Positions 10,867-22,903 of a DNA stretch of 64,000 nt are shown here, one piece after another; within the stretch, counting starts at the first letter, position 1; each line of letters starts with the position of its first letter. This stretch comes from Sesamum alatum (taxonomy: Eukaryota > Streptophyta > Magnoliopsida > Lamiales > Pedaliaceae): NCBI GenBank assembly GCA_034509735.1, contig JACGWO010000003.1:1302001-1366000 (forward strand). Direction: 5' to 3'. Below the pieces are notes generated by a model. That model was not told where the DNA came from. It did no database searches and saw only the letters and a program-made list of their open reading frames with translations. Position numbers and translations under genes: made by a program.

Positions 10867-13058
10867 TGTTAGAATAAGTGACCAGAAAGCCAATTGGATT
10901 GGCGGTTTTGGGAACTATTCGTTAATCTTTATTAATACAATATTATCCTGATGAATAGAGTAAGTATTCATCACTGGCACTGTGTTTGTTTTGCTTACTA
11001 CTAACGTTGAACGACGTTTCAATGTCACAACAAATGCCCACCGACCAATTAGATAACCCATGTAGTTGGGCTGCGCATTGGATGGCGGCTATGAAACCAA
11101 CTTCTGAGGGTTGATCTGAAACATTCCAAGTCGAGGACCTCGAGACTAGGCATTGACTGTCCTATTGAGACTTGCACTAAGTATTGCATTCACTGGGTGA
11201 GTGCCGAGTTTCATCGGCGACAGACGAAGGTCGTCTATGCAATATTAGTGGGTTAGTTGACAGGGTGGTCGAATGACTGAAGTGACTCGCGAGAATCATC
11301 ATATGGAAGCCTTGGAGGCTTGGTCGATATGACTGAAATTCGCAGTTCCGATAATACAGGATTAGTCCTCGGACTTGAGGAATCATGGAGTCACGTGCAT
11401 ATGAAGATTGTACCTTGGATCTGGGGAGAGGTGATCATTCTGTAAGATGGTCATTATAAGCCTTGTCCAGTGCAGTTGGAGTATGTAGCGAGGATGGTGG
11501 ATTCCAAGATAGGATCTGTCCCCTGTCAGTATATGACGATGATGTCTCTTATTCGCTCTAAGATGGTTTAGACTCTGAAAGTCTGTGGCCATAGCAATCG
11601 ATTGAGTAGGAAAGGGTTTCCTATGTCGATCGATAGAGTAAACGCATCTCGGGTATGAAGCATAGTTGCCTAGTCAAGGATGGGAACCGATGCCCAATAC
11701 CATACCTTAGACTAAGGCCGGGAGATGGTCGATAGTAGGACCGTACCTGTACAAAATCGGCGCCTACATGTTCACGCCAACATTCACCTAGTCTCTAGTG
11801 CCATCGACCGTTGTTAAACGGCCACCCATAGTGATGGGGTCCTATTAGACACGCGCCTAAGTCTAGCTGAGGGTGAACCTAAAGGGTCGCACACAAATCA
11901 CTGAAGAGGTGAAGGAATTGACTTGGAGTCAATTTCAGACGATGATAAGTAATTGTATTACTTAATGGATTGTCCATTGGATGGACAGGTCGTATTGTAT
12001 CGGGCCTCGTTTAATCGGTAAATAGAATTTATCGATTAATATAGAAAGTTGAGATGTGGATCTTTTAATTGGATTGAACGATCAATGGGAATTATTTATG
12101 TGGGCATTAAATTAAATTGGATTTAATTTTTGGTTTGTCGTAATTGGATTACGGTAGAACACTGTCCGTTAAATTTTGACCTGAGAGGTGTGTTAATTCC
12201 ATTTATGCAACAGGAAGAAGTTGGACTTCTTTCTTAAATAAGCATGGCCGAAAATTGCCACCTTGGAGGGAGCAAAAATCGGCCATGTTGGATGCTAGGT
12301 GTTAGTTGACTTGTCTCTTTTGGTAAGAGACAAATCAACTCCAATCAAGCCCTTCCCTTTTGGTATGATTTGATCATACCTGAAAAGATGGTAGGCTTGA
12401 TTGAAGAATTGATGATGATTGAGTGGGATGTATCTAGACATCCTTGGATGAACCTAGACACATTCCAATAATCACATTAATTATGTATATATATATGAGT
12501 ATATACTAACACCTATGAATGATGAATTTCATTATTCATCTTTTTCCTAGAAAAAGATGAACACTCTCTACCCTCTCTCTCTCTACTGTCCAAAATCCTC
12601 TTTGTTGCTTTATTGATCTAGGATCAATTGAAGAACAAAGTAAGATCAAGAAGGAACACTAGTTTCATAGTGTAATCCCTTATTTGATTTCATCCTCTAG
12701 ATCTGTTTTTCTCTAGCAAGAAATACGATATCTCTCCCAGTGTGGTGTGGATTACGTTAGGGATCTCTACGTTGGGACCTAGTGTGGATGAACGTCGGGA
12801 GGAATCAATGCGTGTAGCCGATCAAAATACAAAATCGAGTAAGGTATTCGGATTTACATTTATGCTCTCGGTTTTTTTCTTTATTCTATAGCCATGAACG
12901 TTTATTTATTTTATATGTATATATTCTGCATTTATACACAGATAGCCCGGGAACGATCAAGGGCACACCCCTTGAACGGGATTTAAATTCTTTTATTCCG
13001 CACATTTTTTTCTCCACTTCACTTCCGCTGCGTTCCTGGGCCGATCCGCTTTCCTTCA
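10867..13058 (+). repeat. Copia-C 5' LTR
   Basis: About 2192 bp from TGTTAGAATAAG to CCTTCA. It contains the shared LTR block with CCGTTG..CCACCCAT (about 11780-11835), a perfect 9-bp hairpin TTGTCTCTT/AAGAGACAA (12311-12333), an inverted repeat GGTATGAT/ATCATACC (about 12363-12380), a TATATATA promoter-like element (about 12487) and a CT-rich tract. Confidence 0.92.
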
Positions 13059-13060
13059 AA

Positions 13061-13072
13061 TGGTATCAGAGC
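13061..13072 (+). promoter_or_regulatory. Copia-C primer binding site (tRNA-iMet type)
   Basis: TGGTATCAGAGC, complementary to the 3' end of plant initiator tRNA-Met, lies 2 bp after the 5' LTR end. Confidence 0.92.
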
Positions 13073-13320
13073 CCGGATCGGTGTATGTGGCTATGGATTA
13101 CATTTTTTTATGTGTTCAAGTATGTTCAACGTGTTTAGATCGGCTTTGAAAGCTTGTGTTTATTGCTTTTAATTTTCATAATTATTAGTTGAAATTTGCA
13201 TGTTTAATTATGTGATTAATAATGGATATTTGGGTGATTTTAAAAAATTGAATTTTCTGAAATTTGGGTATTTATTTCAGTTTTTTTATGTGCAGAATAA
13301 AAAAAAAAATTACAGTAGCA

Positions 13321-13500
13321 GCAGTAGCCACGCGCGCCTGGCGCGCACGAGTGCTGGTCGTCCGCGCGCGCCTGCAGGCGCGGGCACTGGACCCCCGCAT
13401 GCGCAGGGGGCGCACAGACGTTGTCGGCCGCACGCGGCGCGGAAGCAGTGGCGTCTGCGCGCGCGCGCGGCCGGCCGGCACGGCCGAACGGCTGGACCGT
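13321..13500 (+). repeat. Copia-C leader: GC-alternating palindromic block
   Basis: About 180 bp of CGCGCG-rich sequence in an AT-rich setting, 260 bp downstream of the primer site. It includes a 16-bp perfect palindrome (13367-13382). Equivalent blocks lie at the same place in copia-B and copia-A. Open frames through it on both strands are composition artefacts. Confidence 0.8.
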
Positions 13501-14945
13501 TTTTTCGCTGTTTTTCCAGAAAATATAATTTTTTGTTATTCTGCAGATTTTTTCTGAAATATTTAATTTATGGCTGATTAATTTTAGTTGAGAATGATTT
13601 TTCCTAAAATTAAATTGCCTAAGATTATTTTTGAAATGGTTTTCAAACGAAAAAGAAATGTACATGGGTTGTACGAGGTTTTTAATATCCATTTTTAATT
13701 GCATTTTTGACATGTATTGTTCTGCATTTAATTATATTATGGGATGATATTGGATATCATTTACCTTTATACATGGTTTGTATTATTTGGAGCATGATTA
13801 TATTGGATATGTAATTATGTTGTGTTTTGTTAATGGATTAACAAGGGATGATCACGAAGCCCATTGACCTGTGTATGGTTTTATATTCCTTTTGGGTGGG
13901 GCCTGCGTGCCTCTTGTTTTGGGACTATTATCTCCCACTTTCGCCTCATGATGTTAAGGGTTGTCTTTTTTTCCTTTATTTCCATGTATTCCATTTATCT
14001 TGTAATGAGAGTAGTTAGGAAATTTTTGGTGAGGTTTTATATTTTATGTATAATGAGGCAAGCCCAGGGAGAAAAAGGAGGCCTACATTGGACGGAGGCC
14101 CAAGGTGAGACATCAAGGCGAAACAAGTTGAGTACAATGCCCATTGGCATGACATTGGGTTAATTTGATGTAATAGTTTAGGACCACCCTAGACAGACCA
14201 TAAACTCACTGCGGGCTCAGTGGGTCACATAGGTTGGGCCCGTGATCATCCAACAGGGGTATGATAGATTTACTTGCATGCGATGCATTTATTTAAATGC
14301 TTTATATTATTGGATATTTATGCATGCAAAATATTAATGCGATGAGGTCTCGGTCAATAATTTCGAACTCTCACTTGGTTGGACCAAGTTAAAATATTAG
14401 GCCCATGATGAACTTGGATCAAAATGGTTTTGATCTGTCCAAGCCTTTCCATCCATAGCAATGTTGTGAGGAAGCTACCGCTACCCAAGTGTGGTCTCAT
14501 GAGTCATGGCACATTTAGAAAGAGGAAAGCTGCACAGTTGTTGTGAACAAAGAGTACGCTCACTGTTTCCCTGTCTCATGAGTTGTGGGGGGCGACAGTT
14601 GAGGTATGATTTGGTTGATGGGTCGGGCCTAACATCGAGTAGCATGATTCGCTTGGAGTCCTCGGGATCATGTGAAGAGGTGAGGCAGAATATCTTGGGA
14701 ATCTTATCGGTTGAGAATGGTATTAGATACCTCCCACGAGACTTTTTCCATGTGAATCGTAAAAGCGGGGCATGGAGAATTGCGCTTGTGGATCCCAAGC
14801 CTACTAGGAAATGGTTTCCCAAAACCCCATTTGAGAGTGATAGGCTTTCGTAGAAATAGTGGGAGGGGTTAATGACTAAAGGACCAAGTTTTAACTTGAA
14901 CATAATATTGTTATAATCTACTGAATATTTTTCTTTTTAACTGTT
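13501..14945 (+). other. Copia-C non-coding leader, conserved among the three copia groups
   Basis: About 1.4 kb between the GC block and gag with no credible coding frame. Several blocks match the leaders of copia-A and copia-B, including a stem-loop at 14204-14225 (ACTCACTG / CAGTGGGT, one G-U pair) followed by GATCATCCAACAGGG, and a later block around GAGTCCTCGGGATCATG (14656-14672). Confidence 0.7.
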
Positions 14946-15800
14946 GATGTATAAGAATCCACTAATTCCTTATACTTGAGTCTAATAAGTCTAATGGAAC
15001 GTATTACCATGCATGGCTGTGAAATCTTAAGATGGTCTTAGATTTCAAAGAACCAGACTTATATTTTAGATAAGGATTTTCCTCAGACCTTGCCGGAAGG
15101 GTCATCGCCCAAAGAGCGTTTGACGTTCAAGAAGAGGCTTGATGACAACTGGAAGGTCTGCAGCATCATATTGGCATCTATTGATAATGAGATGCAGAAG
15201 CAGTATGATAGGCTGGAGGATGTTGGCTTGATGATGTTTCGATTGTAGCAAGTCTATGCGGTCCCAGATCGGCATGTTAGATATGCTGCAACAAAGGCAT
15301 TCTTCGAAGCAAAGACGATAGAAGGATCATCGGTACAAGAGCATGGAGTGATAATGCTATCCCTTGTGGAAAAGCTCAAAGACCTCCAAGCTGCTCTCGA
15401 AAGAGAGATGTACATCGATGTGATCCTTCAGTCTCTTCTCCCCTCACTCGACCCATTTATAGTCAACTACAACATGAGTGGGCTTGAAAAAGACCTTCAT
15501 GAGTTGATAAAAATGTTGGTCCAGTACAAGGCAACGATTGAAAAATTTGCGCCGACGGTACTAGTGAGGAGGCTTCGACCTCAAAAGCGAAAGGCAAGGG
15601 TGTTGGATGCAGGAAGAGGAAGAAGGCTCATGCAATATCAGCCGCTGCCAGCACTTTGGGTGCTCCTGTTACACTGCTGAGCTGGGGTAAAGGAAAGAGG
15701 AAAAGGGTTCGACAGTCAGAGGTTCCAAATGATGTTTGCATTAACTATGAGAAAAAGGGACATTAGAAGAGGGAGTTTCCTAAAGCCCCTCTCCAATGAA
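14946..15800 (+). pseudogene. Copia-C gag relic
   Basis: The start region aligns with the copia-A gag start (ATG then K-N-P-L) but meets stops at once. Recognisable later phrases are QKQYDRLEDV (about 15197-15226), YIDVILQSLLPSLD (15412-15453) and LHELIKMLVQY, matching the UBN2/gag region of copia-A. A decayed zinc knuckle (DVCINYEKKGH, stop, KREF) lies at about 15731-15780. Only one open stretch of about 110 codons survives (15348-15680), so this gene is dead. Confidence 0.8.
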
Positions 15801-18185
15801 GGTGACATTTGAATTGAGTATCAACATGATCATTGTTCTGTTCATTGGTATTGGATACCAGTCGTTCATAACCTGTGGATGGTTCACAGATGATGATAAG
15901 GAATAGAAAGCTAAGACAGACGATCCTCAGGTCTAGTAATGGTGAAACTGTTGCTGCAAAGACTAAGGACTAGTTAGGCTTACTAGTGATCATGTTAAGA
16001 TTGTGTCTGCGGGAATTATGTAACCTAGCATGATCAAAATATGTTCCATTTATTGTTGGACAATTTTGGATACAATAATTTGATCAATAAAATTACTTTT
16101 ATTTGAGAAAGAATGGAGATTCTTAGGTTTGGTACATAAACACTTGACAGTGTCCCATAATTGGATTATGAGAACTCAAAATAAATGACTAAAAATGGAT
16201 ATAATCAAGATGAACTTACGGATTTGGCATCCATGGCTAGGTCAGTTTCCTTTAGTTAAAGATGAGGAAGTTGGAAGATCCAAAGAATCTAGCAATAGAT
16301 GATTTGGATTTGCTAGCTTGCAAATCTTCTCTGAGGAGGAGACTAAAGAGCCATTGTGTAAGACAAAGTGGGCTTGCCAATAGTCTATTAGATTGGATCC
16401 AAAAAGACTTCTGTGGATTACTGAATACATAGGATCAGAAGAGGGTTCACAAGTCTGAGAACCTTTGGTAGGTTCGGGGAATTAGACTTGGAGAGGTGAA
16501 CCAAACTGGTCTCCTTTCGATTAGATCGAGAGAGTGTGTATTTAGTGGGAGCGCTAATACCCTATTGGATTGGATCCAAAAAGGATATCCGTAAGGTTAC
16601 TGAATACACAAGACTAAAAGAGGATTCACAAGTCTAATAACCTTAGGTAGGTTCGGGATATTAGACTTGGAGTAGTGAATCAATTTTGTTCCTTTCAATT
16701 AGATCGAGAGGACGTGTATTCAGTGGGAATTCTAGAATATCCAAATGACAATGGAATTCTCAATCAGTGAAATTCTTGTTCAAGCGGCCATGGTTGAATG
16801 GTCTCTAATAAGGGAGAAAACGAACCCTGTTGGACTTGGTTCGCTCAGTATTTCACTGAAGTTACCTTAGCTCATCTAGACATGAATTTGAAAGTTTCTA
16901 GGTTGAGAAACATGCACTTTCTTAAATTCATGATCTAGTTACTATATTGGATATGATTTGGAAAACCTGTGCATACGTCAAGGGACTAGTAGGAAGACAG
17001 ACTAGACCCGGTGTCTGATTTGTGCAGGTCTAGTGCAAAATAAATGCAAACATCAGGTTATTTCCCACTAACTATATTCCAGTTCTCCCAGGGACGACCA
17101 GAATACCTTAGATACCTGATGAGTACAGGTTTCTGGGTCCGACCGGTCAATTGGAGCATGATCTAAAGGGCATATGGAGAAGCGATGTTGGACATTGGGA
17201 TTGGATCAATGGCTTGGAGCCGTGGGATCTGTCTTGAAATTCAAATTGGGTTTGAGATTTCATGTAATTGGAATATTCGTTTTGACGAACCCATAGGATG
17301 TATGACTCGGTCAATAACGAGCATTGGTGTTAGTGGGAGTGTGGTAATCTTCCGAGTGTTAAGTGTGTAACGTCTTATTCATTTGGAATGAAATTAAGAC
17401 GTTAAGAAACACTAGAAACACGAGCATTGTTCACATAATTCTCCATGAATAGGGCCAAGCTGTCCAAAACTTAGTCACCATTGACTAATGAGGAAGCTTA
17501 GATGTTTTACATCCCCTACGTCTTTGCCGTACGCAGCATGGGTATGATGTTCGGTGCACAGGGCCTGATGTTGTTTATGCATTGTACATAACAACAAATA
17601 TCGGTGTGTACCGATGAGGAAATAGACAGCAGTTGAGAGTAGTCTTTAAGACCTGAATAAGGATTAGAGAAGTGTTCCCGATGCACGGTTTATGGAGAGT
17701 TGATTCTGGAAGGCTATAGCGATACTAGCTTCTAGAATCATATGAATAATATTTAGTCTCAATACCTATGTATGTTCAAACATAATGGTGAGTGTGGAAG
17801 CTTGGAAAGGTTCCAAGCAGGATACCACGACGTTTCATCACGATAGTCGAATATATGCAACTTTGGAAGTTGTTTCTGAAAAGTGGTTTGGATGAAAATA
17901 GCACCCATTGGATGGATGTAGTGCCTAGCATGGCCGAGCCAGTAGTTGCCTTGGAGGTTGACAACTAGGCTATGGCTAAAGCCTTTTGGGCCCGAGATCT
18001 CATCACAAGATCCATGAAAATTTTTTAGACAGCCACCATCGGCAGGTAGTGATGGTCGAAAGAGGCGAGATACTGTTGGACCGTATTACCTTGGCAGAAA
18101 AATAAAGTAGACCTGTGAGACTGAGCTGGTATCGCAAATTACTCACTATATGAAGGTTATGAGAGACATGGGTAATTGACTTTGA
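15801..18185 (+). pseudogene. Copia-C pol relic with integrase and RT deletions
   Basis: Fragments line up in order with copia-A pol: a protease remnant near YWIPV (about 15850), gag-pre-integrase RIWHPWLGQF (about 16214), integrase remnants (LLDWIQKDFCG; later NRTLLD-like text at about 16825), and RT NWNIRFDE (about 17261-17284). An RNase H remnant LILEGYSDTSF follows (about 17703). Large parts are missing: the central integrase segment, and the RT block between the 'SDIDSGKWLEAM' position and NWNIRFDE, which is only about 75 nt apart here against about 455 nt in copia-A. A tandem duplication disrupts integrase further. There are many stops throughout. Confidence 0.75.
16378..16730 (+). repeat. 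Diverged tandem duplication within copia-C integrase relic
   Basis: Two adjacent copies of about 180 bp (about 16378-16558 and 16559-16730). Both contain TGGATCCAAAAAG, ATTCACAAGTCT-like, GGTAGGTTCGGG and TTAGATCGAGAG phrases in the same order. The single-copy counterpart lies in copia-B at about 34130-34340 (minus). Confidence 0.75.
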
Positions 18186-18190
18186 GGTCA

Positions 18191-18199
18191 AGTGGGAGA
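18191..18199 (+). promoter_or_regulatory. Copia-C polypurine tract
   Basis: AGTGGGAGA immediately before the 3' LTR. The same tract (GGTCAAGTGGGAGAT) precedes the 3' LTRs of the other copia elements here. Confidence 0.85.
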
Positions 18200-18200
18200 T

Positions 18201-20393
18201 TTTTAGAATAGGTGACCAGAAAGCCAATTGGATTGGCGGTTTTGGGAACTATTCGTCAATCTTTATTAATACAATATTATCCTGATGAATAGAGTAAGTA
18301 TTCATTACTGGCACTGTGTTTGTTGTGCTTACTACTAAGGTTGAATGGCGTTTCAACGTCACAACAAATGCCCATAGACCAATTGGATAACCCAAGTAGT
18401 TGGGCTGCGCATTGGATTGTAGCTATGAAACTAACTTTTGAGGGTTGGTCTGAAACATTCCAAGTCGAGGACCTCGAGACGGGGCACCGAGTGTCCTACT
18501 AAGACTTGCACTAAGTATTGCATTCACTGGGTGAGTGCCGAGTTTCATCGGCGACAGACGAAGGTCGTCTATGCAATTTTGGTAGGTTAGTTGACAGGGT
18601 GGTCGACTAACTAAAGTGACTCGCGGGAATCGTCATATGGAAGCCTTGGAGGCTTGGTCGGTATGACTGGAATTCTCGGTTCTGATTGTACGGGATTAGT
18701 CCTCGGACATGAGGAATCATGGCAGTCACATGCATATGAAGACTGTATCTTGGATTGGCGAGAGGTGATCATTCTGTAAGATGGTCATTATAAGCCTTGT
18801 CCAGTGCAATTGGAGTATGTAGCGAGGACGGTGGATTCCAAGATAGGATCTGTCCCCTGTCAATATATGACGATGATGTCTCCTATGCGCTCTAAGATAG
18901 TTTAGACTCTGAAAGTTTGTAGCCATAGCAACTGATTGAGCGGAAAGGGTTTCCTACGTCGATCGATAGAGTACACGCATCTCGGGTATGAAGCATAGTT
19001 GCCTAGTCAAGGATGGGAACCGATGCTCAATTTCATACCTTAGACTAAGGCCGGGAGATGGTCGACAGTAGGACTGTACCCATAGGAAATCGGCGCCTAA
19101 ATGTTCACGCCAACATTCACCTAGTTTCTAGTGCCATGGACCGTTGCTAGACGGCCACCCATGGTGACGGGATCCTGTTGGACACGAGCCCAAGTCTAGC
19201 TGAGGGTGAAACTAAAGGGTCACACACAAATCATCGAGGAGGTGAAGTAATTGACTTGAAGTCAATTTCAGAGGATGATAAGTAATTGGATTACTTAATG
19301 GATTGTCCATTGGATGGACGGGCCGATATTGTATCGGGCCCTCGGTTAATCGGTAAATAGGATTTATCGATTAATATAGAAAGTTGATATGTTGGTTCTT
19401 TTAATTGGATTAAAAGATCAATGAGAATTATTTAAGTGGGCATTAAATTAAATTGGATTTAATTTTGGTTTCGTCGTAATTGGATTACGGTAGAGCCCGT
19501 TCCGTTAAATTTTGACCCGAGAGGTGTGTTAATTCCATTTATGGAATAGGAAGAAGTTGGACTTCTTTCTTAAATAAGCATGGCCGAAAATTGCCACCTT
19601 GGAGGGAGCGAAAATTGGCCATGTTGCATGCTAGGTTTTAGTTGACTTGTCTCTTTTGGTAAGAGACAAATCAACTCCAATCAAGCCCTTCCCTTTTGGT
19701 ATGATTTGATCATACCTCAGAAGATGGTAGGCTTGATTGAAGAATTGATGGTGATTGATTGGGATGTATCTAGACATCATTGGATGAACCTAGACACATT
19801 CCAATAATCACATTAATTATGTATATATATGAGTATATACTAACACCTATGAATGATGAATTTCATTATTCATCTTTTTCTAGGAAAAAGATGAACACTC
19901 TCTACCCTCTTTCTCTCTACTCTCCAAAATCCTCTTTGTTGCTTCATTGATCTAGGATCAATTGAAGAAAAAAGTAAGATCAAGAAGGAACACTAATTTG
20001 ATAGTGTAATCCCTTCTTTGGTTTCATCCTCTAGATCCGTTTTTCTCTAGCAAGAAAAACGAGATCTCTCGCGGTGTGGTGTAGACTACGTTAGAGGGTC
20101 TCTACGTTGGGACCTAGCGTGGATGAACATCGAGAGGAATCAATGCGTGTGGCCAATCAAAATACAAAATCGAGAAAGGTATTCCAATTTACATTTATGC
20201 TCTCAGTTTTTTTCTTTATTCTATAGCCACGAACGCTTATTTATTTTATATGTATATATTCTGCGTTTATACACCGATAGTCCTGGAATGTTCAAAGGCA
20301 CACCCCTTGAACGCGATTTAAATTCTTTTATTCCGCACGTTTTTATCTGCACCGCACTTCCGCCGCGTTCCCGGGCCAATCTGGTTTCCTTCA
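18201..20393 (+). repeat. Copia-C 3' LTR
   Basis: About 2193 bp matching 10867-13058 end to end. The first dinucleotide is TT rather than TG, so this end has mutated. It ends CCTTCA and is followed by the AAAGT duplication (20394-20398). Confidence 0.92.
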
Positions 20394-20398
20394 AAAGT

Positions 20399-22100
20399 GT
20401 GATCTTTTCCATTGATTTTGAGGTTTGTCCTTTAGCCATTCATAAGTTGTAGCATCTAACTCAGCAATTTTCTGCATTCTCTACTCAAACTCTGGCTCAG
20501 TAGTGGCTTTAGCAGCATTCCACAGTGCCATTTTAAAGGCCCGTCCTCTATTTCCTGCAGTCTTGAGGTTTCCATGTAAATGTCTTACACAAAACCTATT
20601 ATCTGAACCTGGGAAGACTATTTCAAATATAGGAATGAGACCTTTCTGTTTATCTAATAGAAAGGTCATACAGTCATCTCTTACTACATTCAAATCAGCC
20701 TTTAGAAGCCACAAAAACCACTCCCAATTATGCCTTGTTTCCCCCCCAACCACTGCATATGCTAAAGGATATAAATTGTACTTACGGTCAACACCTACTA
20801 CAATTAAAAGGATGCCACCATGTGGTCCTTTTAGATGGTATCCATCTACCCCACAATTGGCTTGCACCTAGACTGAAACCCCATCTTCAGAGCATTGAAG
20901 CACACATAAAACTTATCAAACTTTCTTTATGAACCCCCCTCACCATCTACCTATGACATTACTACTATTGATCCTGGGTTGGTCCTCCTCAATTCAGCTG
21001 CATAGTCCCATAATTTTGTATATTGATCTTCAGGGTTGCCCAACCCTCAATTGATTTTAAGGCCTTGGTTTTGGCTCTGTAAGCTGGACTATTGAAATAT
21101 TCAGCGTTATATCCCTTATCACTTCATGCCTAAAGCCTTTGACATTCCTCTTAAGATCAAGTCTGAACTTTTCCTCATATCTTTTGGACAACCACTTAGA
21201 AGTGCAGTTTTTAACATTAAATGATCTGCCACATTTGTGTTCAGGATTACACAACCTGATCTAAAATGAGCATTCATTAGGCACTTTCAATGCATGTATT
21301 TTCCACTCACAACCCTCTTCTTTACACCTTGCATACTCCTTCCTATCATCATTTTTTGCTATCTTTATATTTCTTCTTTCGTTAACTGCATGAGATTGAA
21401 CAGTTTCTCGAAACACTTTTTTGACGTGAACAACATGCCTAACTCAAATGTGGGATTCCACATTTGGCCTATCTTAAACACTAGACAATTTGAAATCACA
21501 TTGTCACTGGAGTCATCACTATCAAAATCATCCCCACTCACCACCACATCCTCTTCAGATTCCTCAGAATCCTATTCAGCATTACCCTTCCTAATCCCCT
21601 CAGAATCCTATTCAACATTACCCTCCCTATTCTCCTCAACACTCTCCCCAATTTCTGCATTACCCTGTACATCAGCCTCTTCTTCCCCCTCATCAGTTAA
21701 GTCATAATCACTATTAGTGAAATCCCAGCAAAATCATTGCCTTCTACCATATTTTCCACATTATGCATTATATTAACCATATTAGATGACCCAATAAGAG
21801 TCCCAGTCCCAAGCTGAGCATCCACATAAAAATTCATCTCCCTATTTTTAGTTATGTAACCATCAGTCATTGCCAGCAAGTCTGTTTGGAAGATGATTTC
21901 CCTAAACTAGATTCCCACCAGCCTATAGAGTTTCTTAGGTCCCACATATCCTAATTGTTCAACTAATGTCTCTAAAAAGCTCATACGAATCATATTGACA
22001 TCACAAATATCCCAGATAGCCACACTACCCCAACATATTGAGCCTGGGGAGAATGCAAAATTTCACCCGCACGATGAATCTTTACAGTAACCAATTTGTC
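20399..22100 (-). pseudogene. MULE transposase, N-terminal and catalytic part
   Basis: This is the minus-strand MuDR-type transposase, cut by copia-C at 20394. From the N-terminal end: a decayed PB1-like/leader segment (about 22060-21880, including HRAGEILHSPQAQYVG), an acidic region, then the MuDR DNA-binding domain (CNPEHKCGRSFNVKN..TSKWLSKRYEEKF, about 21254-21150). The DDE-type MULE domain follows at 20867-20481. It has GVDGYHLKGPHGGILL (first catalytic Asp), VGVDRKYNLYPLAYAVV, NWEWFLWLL, a DKQKGL motif (second Asp region) and CVRHLHGNLK. Several frameshifts separate these pieces. The catalytic stretch itself is open for 128 codons. Confidence 0.85.
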
Positions 22101-22699
22101 AAATTTTTCTAAATTAAAAAAAAAATCAATTGTCACATCCCAGAAGCAAGCAACCAACATAAACATAAAAAATAGAAAATAGTAAAAGCATAGGAATCGG
22201 GCTCAGAGAATGGGACCACATATTAAACACACATAAACATATCACTTGAATAAAAACACCCCAACCCCCACAAAACCCAGTAAAGGGCTCCCCTTACAAA
22301 ACATATTCACGAACCACATAAATATCCAAACAAAATCGAATATTATCTGCCAATCCCTAACATAAATCAATGTACTAAAATAATACTTCAAAACATGCTT
22401 ATACCCCCCAAAAAAATGCATCTAAACAAAACCTTACCGTATGAAGGGTTTGGGCACTCGATTAAGTCATCTGGCCGCCTCGACATTGTTAGATCCAACT
22501 CCTTCCACTCCAATATGTTCTGAATCTTCTTGTGTTGTAGTTATTTCAACCAATGTATTACAAAAAATACAAAATTTTAGGGATTTTGAGAGAGATTTTA
22601 GGGCTTTTGATAATTAGGGATTAGGCATTTGGAGAGAGATTTTAGGGGATTATGCCTTTTCGTTTCTCGGCAGCTGAACTCAACTACCCTCAATCACGT

Positions 22700-22903
22700 T
22701 AGCAGCACATGCTACTGATTTCCTTCCAAAGTGTCCCCACTAACTACGAGACGTTTGTCGTTAGCATTTTTTACGGAAATCATCTAATGGGACCAAATGT
22801 GTCGAAAACTCCTACGTTTGGGACTAAATTGGTCATTTTAGAAAGCGCGTGACCAAAAGTATCGATCCCCCCAGTCCTAAGGGACTAAAAGTGTAATTTT
22901 TCC
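22700..22903 (-). repeat. MULE right terminal inverted repeat
   Basis: Inverse of 8531-8735. Read inward it starts GGAAAAATTACACTTTTAGT and holds the GTCCCATTAGATGATTT phrase in the matching place. Confidence 0.8.

Larger units (their letters stand above)
10867..20393 (+). mobile_element. Copia-C: old non-autonomous Ty1-copia element, 9.5 kb
   Basis: It is bounded by two LTRs of about 2.19 kb starting TGTTAGAATA and ending TTCA, with a perfect AAAGT duplication. Primer site TGGTATCAGAGC is at 13061-13072 and polypurine tract AGTGGGAGA at 18191-18199. The LTRs have visibly diverged (many substitutions, about a tenth of positions in the first 150 bp and fewer elsewhere), so this is an old insertion. 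The 5.1-kb interior holds a long non-coding leader and heavily decayed gag-pol with deletions in integrase and reverse transcriptase. It sits inside the MULE transposase gene. Confidence 0.92.
8531..22903 (-). mobile_element. Mutator-like element (MULE) with long inverted repeats, split by copia-C
   Basis: The ends form long inverted repeats of about 200 bp: left GGCAAAATTACACTTTTGGT, right (other strand) GGAAAAATTACACTTTTAGT. They stay similar through the GGTCCCATTAGATGATTT phrase and beyond. A direct repeat GAGCTTTT(T/C) flanks it (about 8521-8529 and 22904-22912), close to the 9-bp duplication of Mu elements. It sits inside the TNP2 gene, whose reading resumes on the other side. A MuDR-type transposase relic runs on the minus strand and a GRF zinc-finger gene relic on the plus strand. 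Without the copia insertion it is about 4.8 kb. Confidence 0.85.

Noticed and set aside
14481..14903. Overlapping frames of 115 and 140 codons in the copia-C leader
   Set aside because: The matching stretches in copia-A and copia-B leaders are not open in the same frames, so conservation here is at the nucleotide level.
20123..20452. 109-codon frame at the end of copia-C
   Set aside because: It runs across the end of the 3' LTR into MULE DNA; the junction is an insertion boundary.
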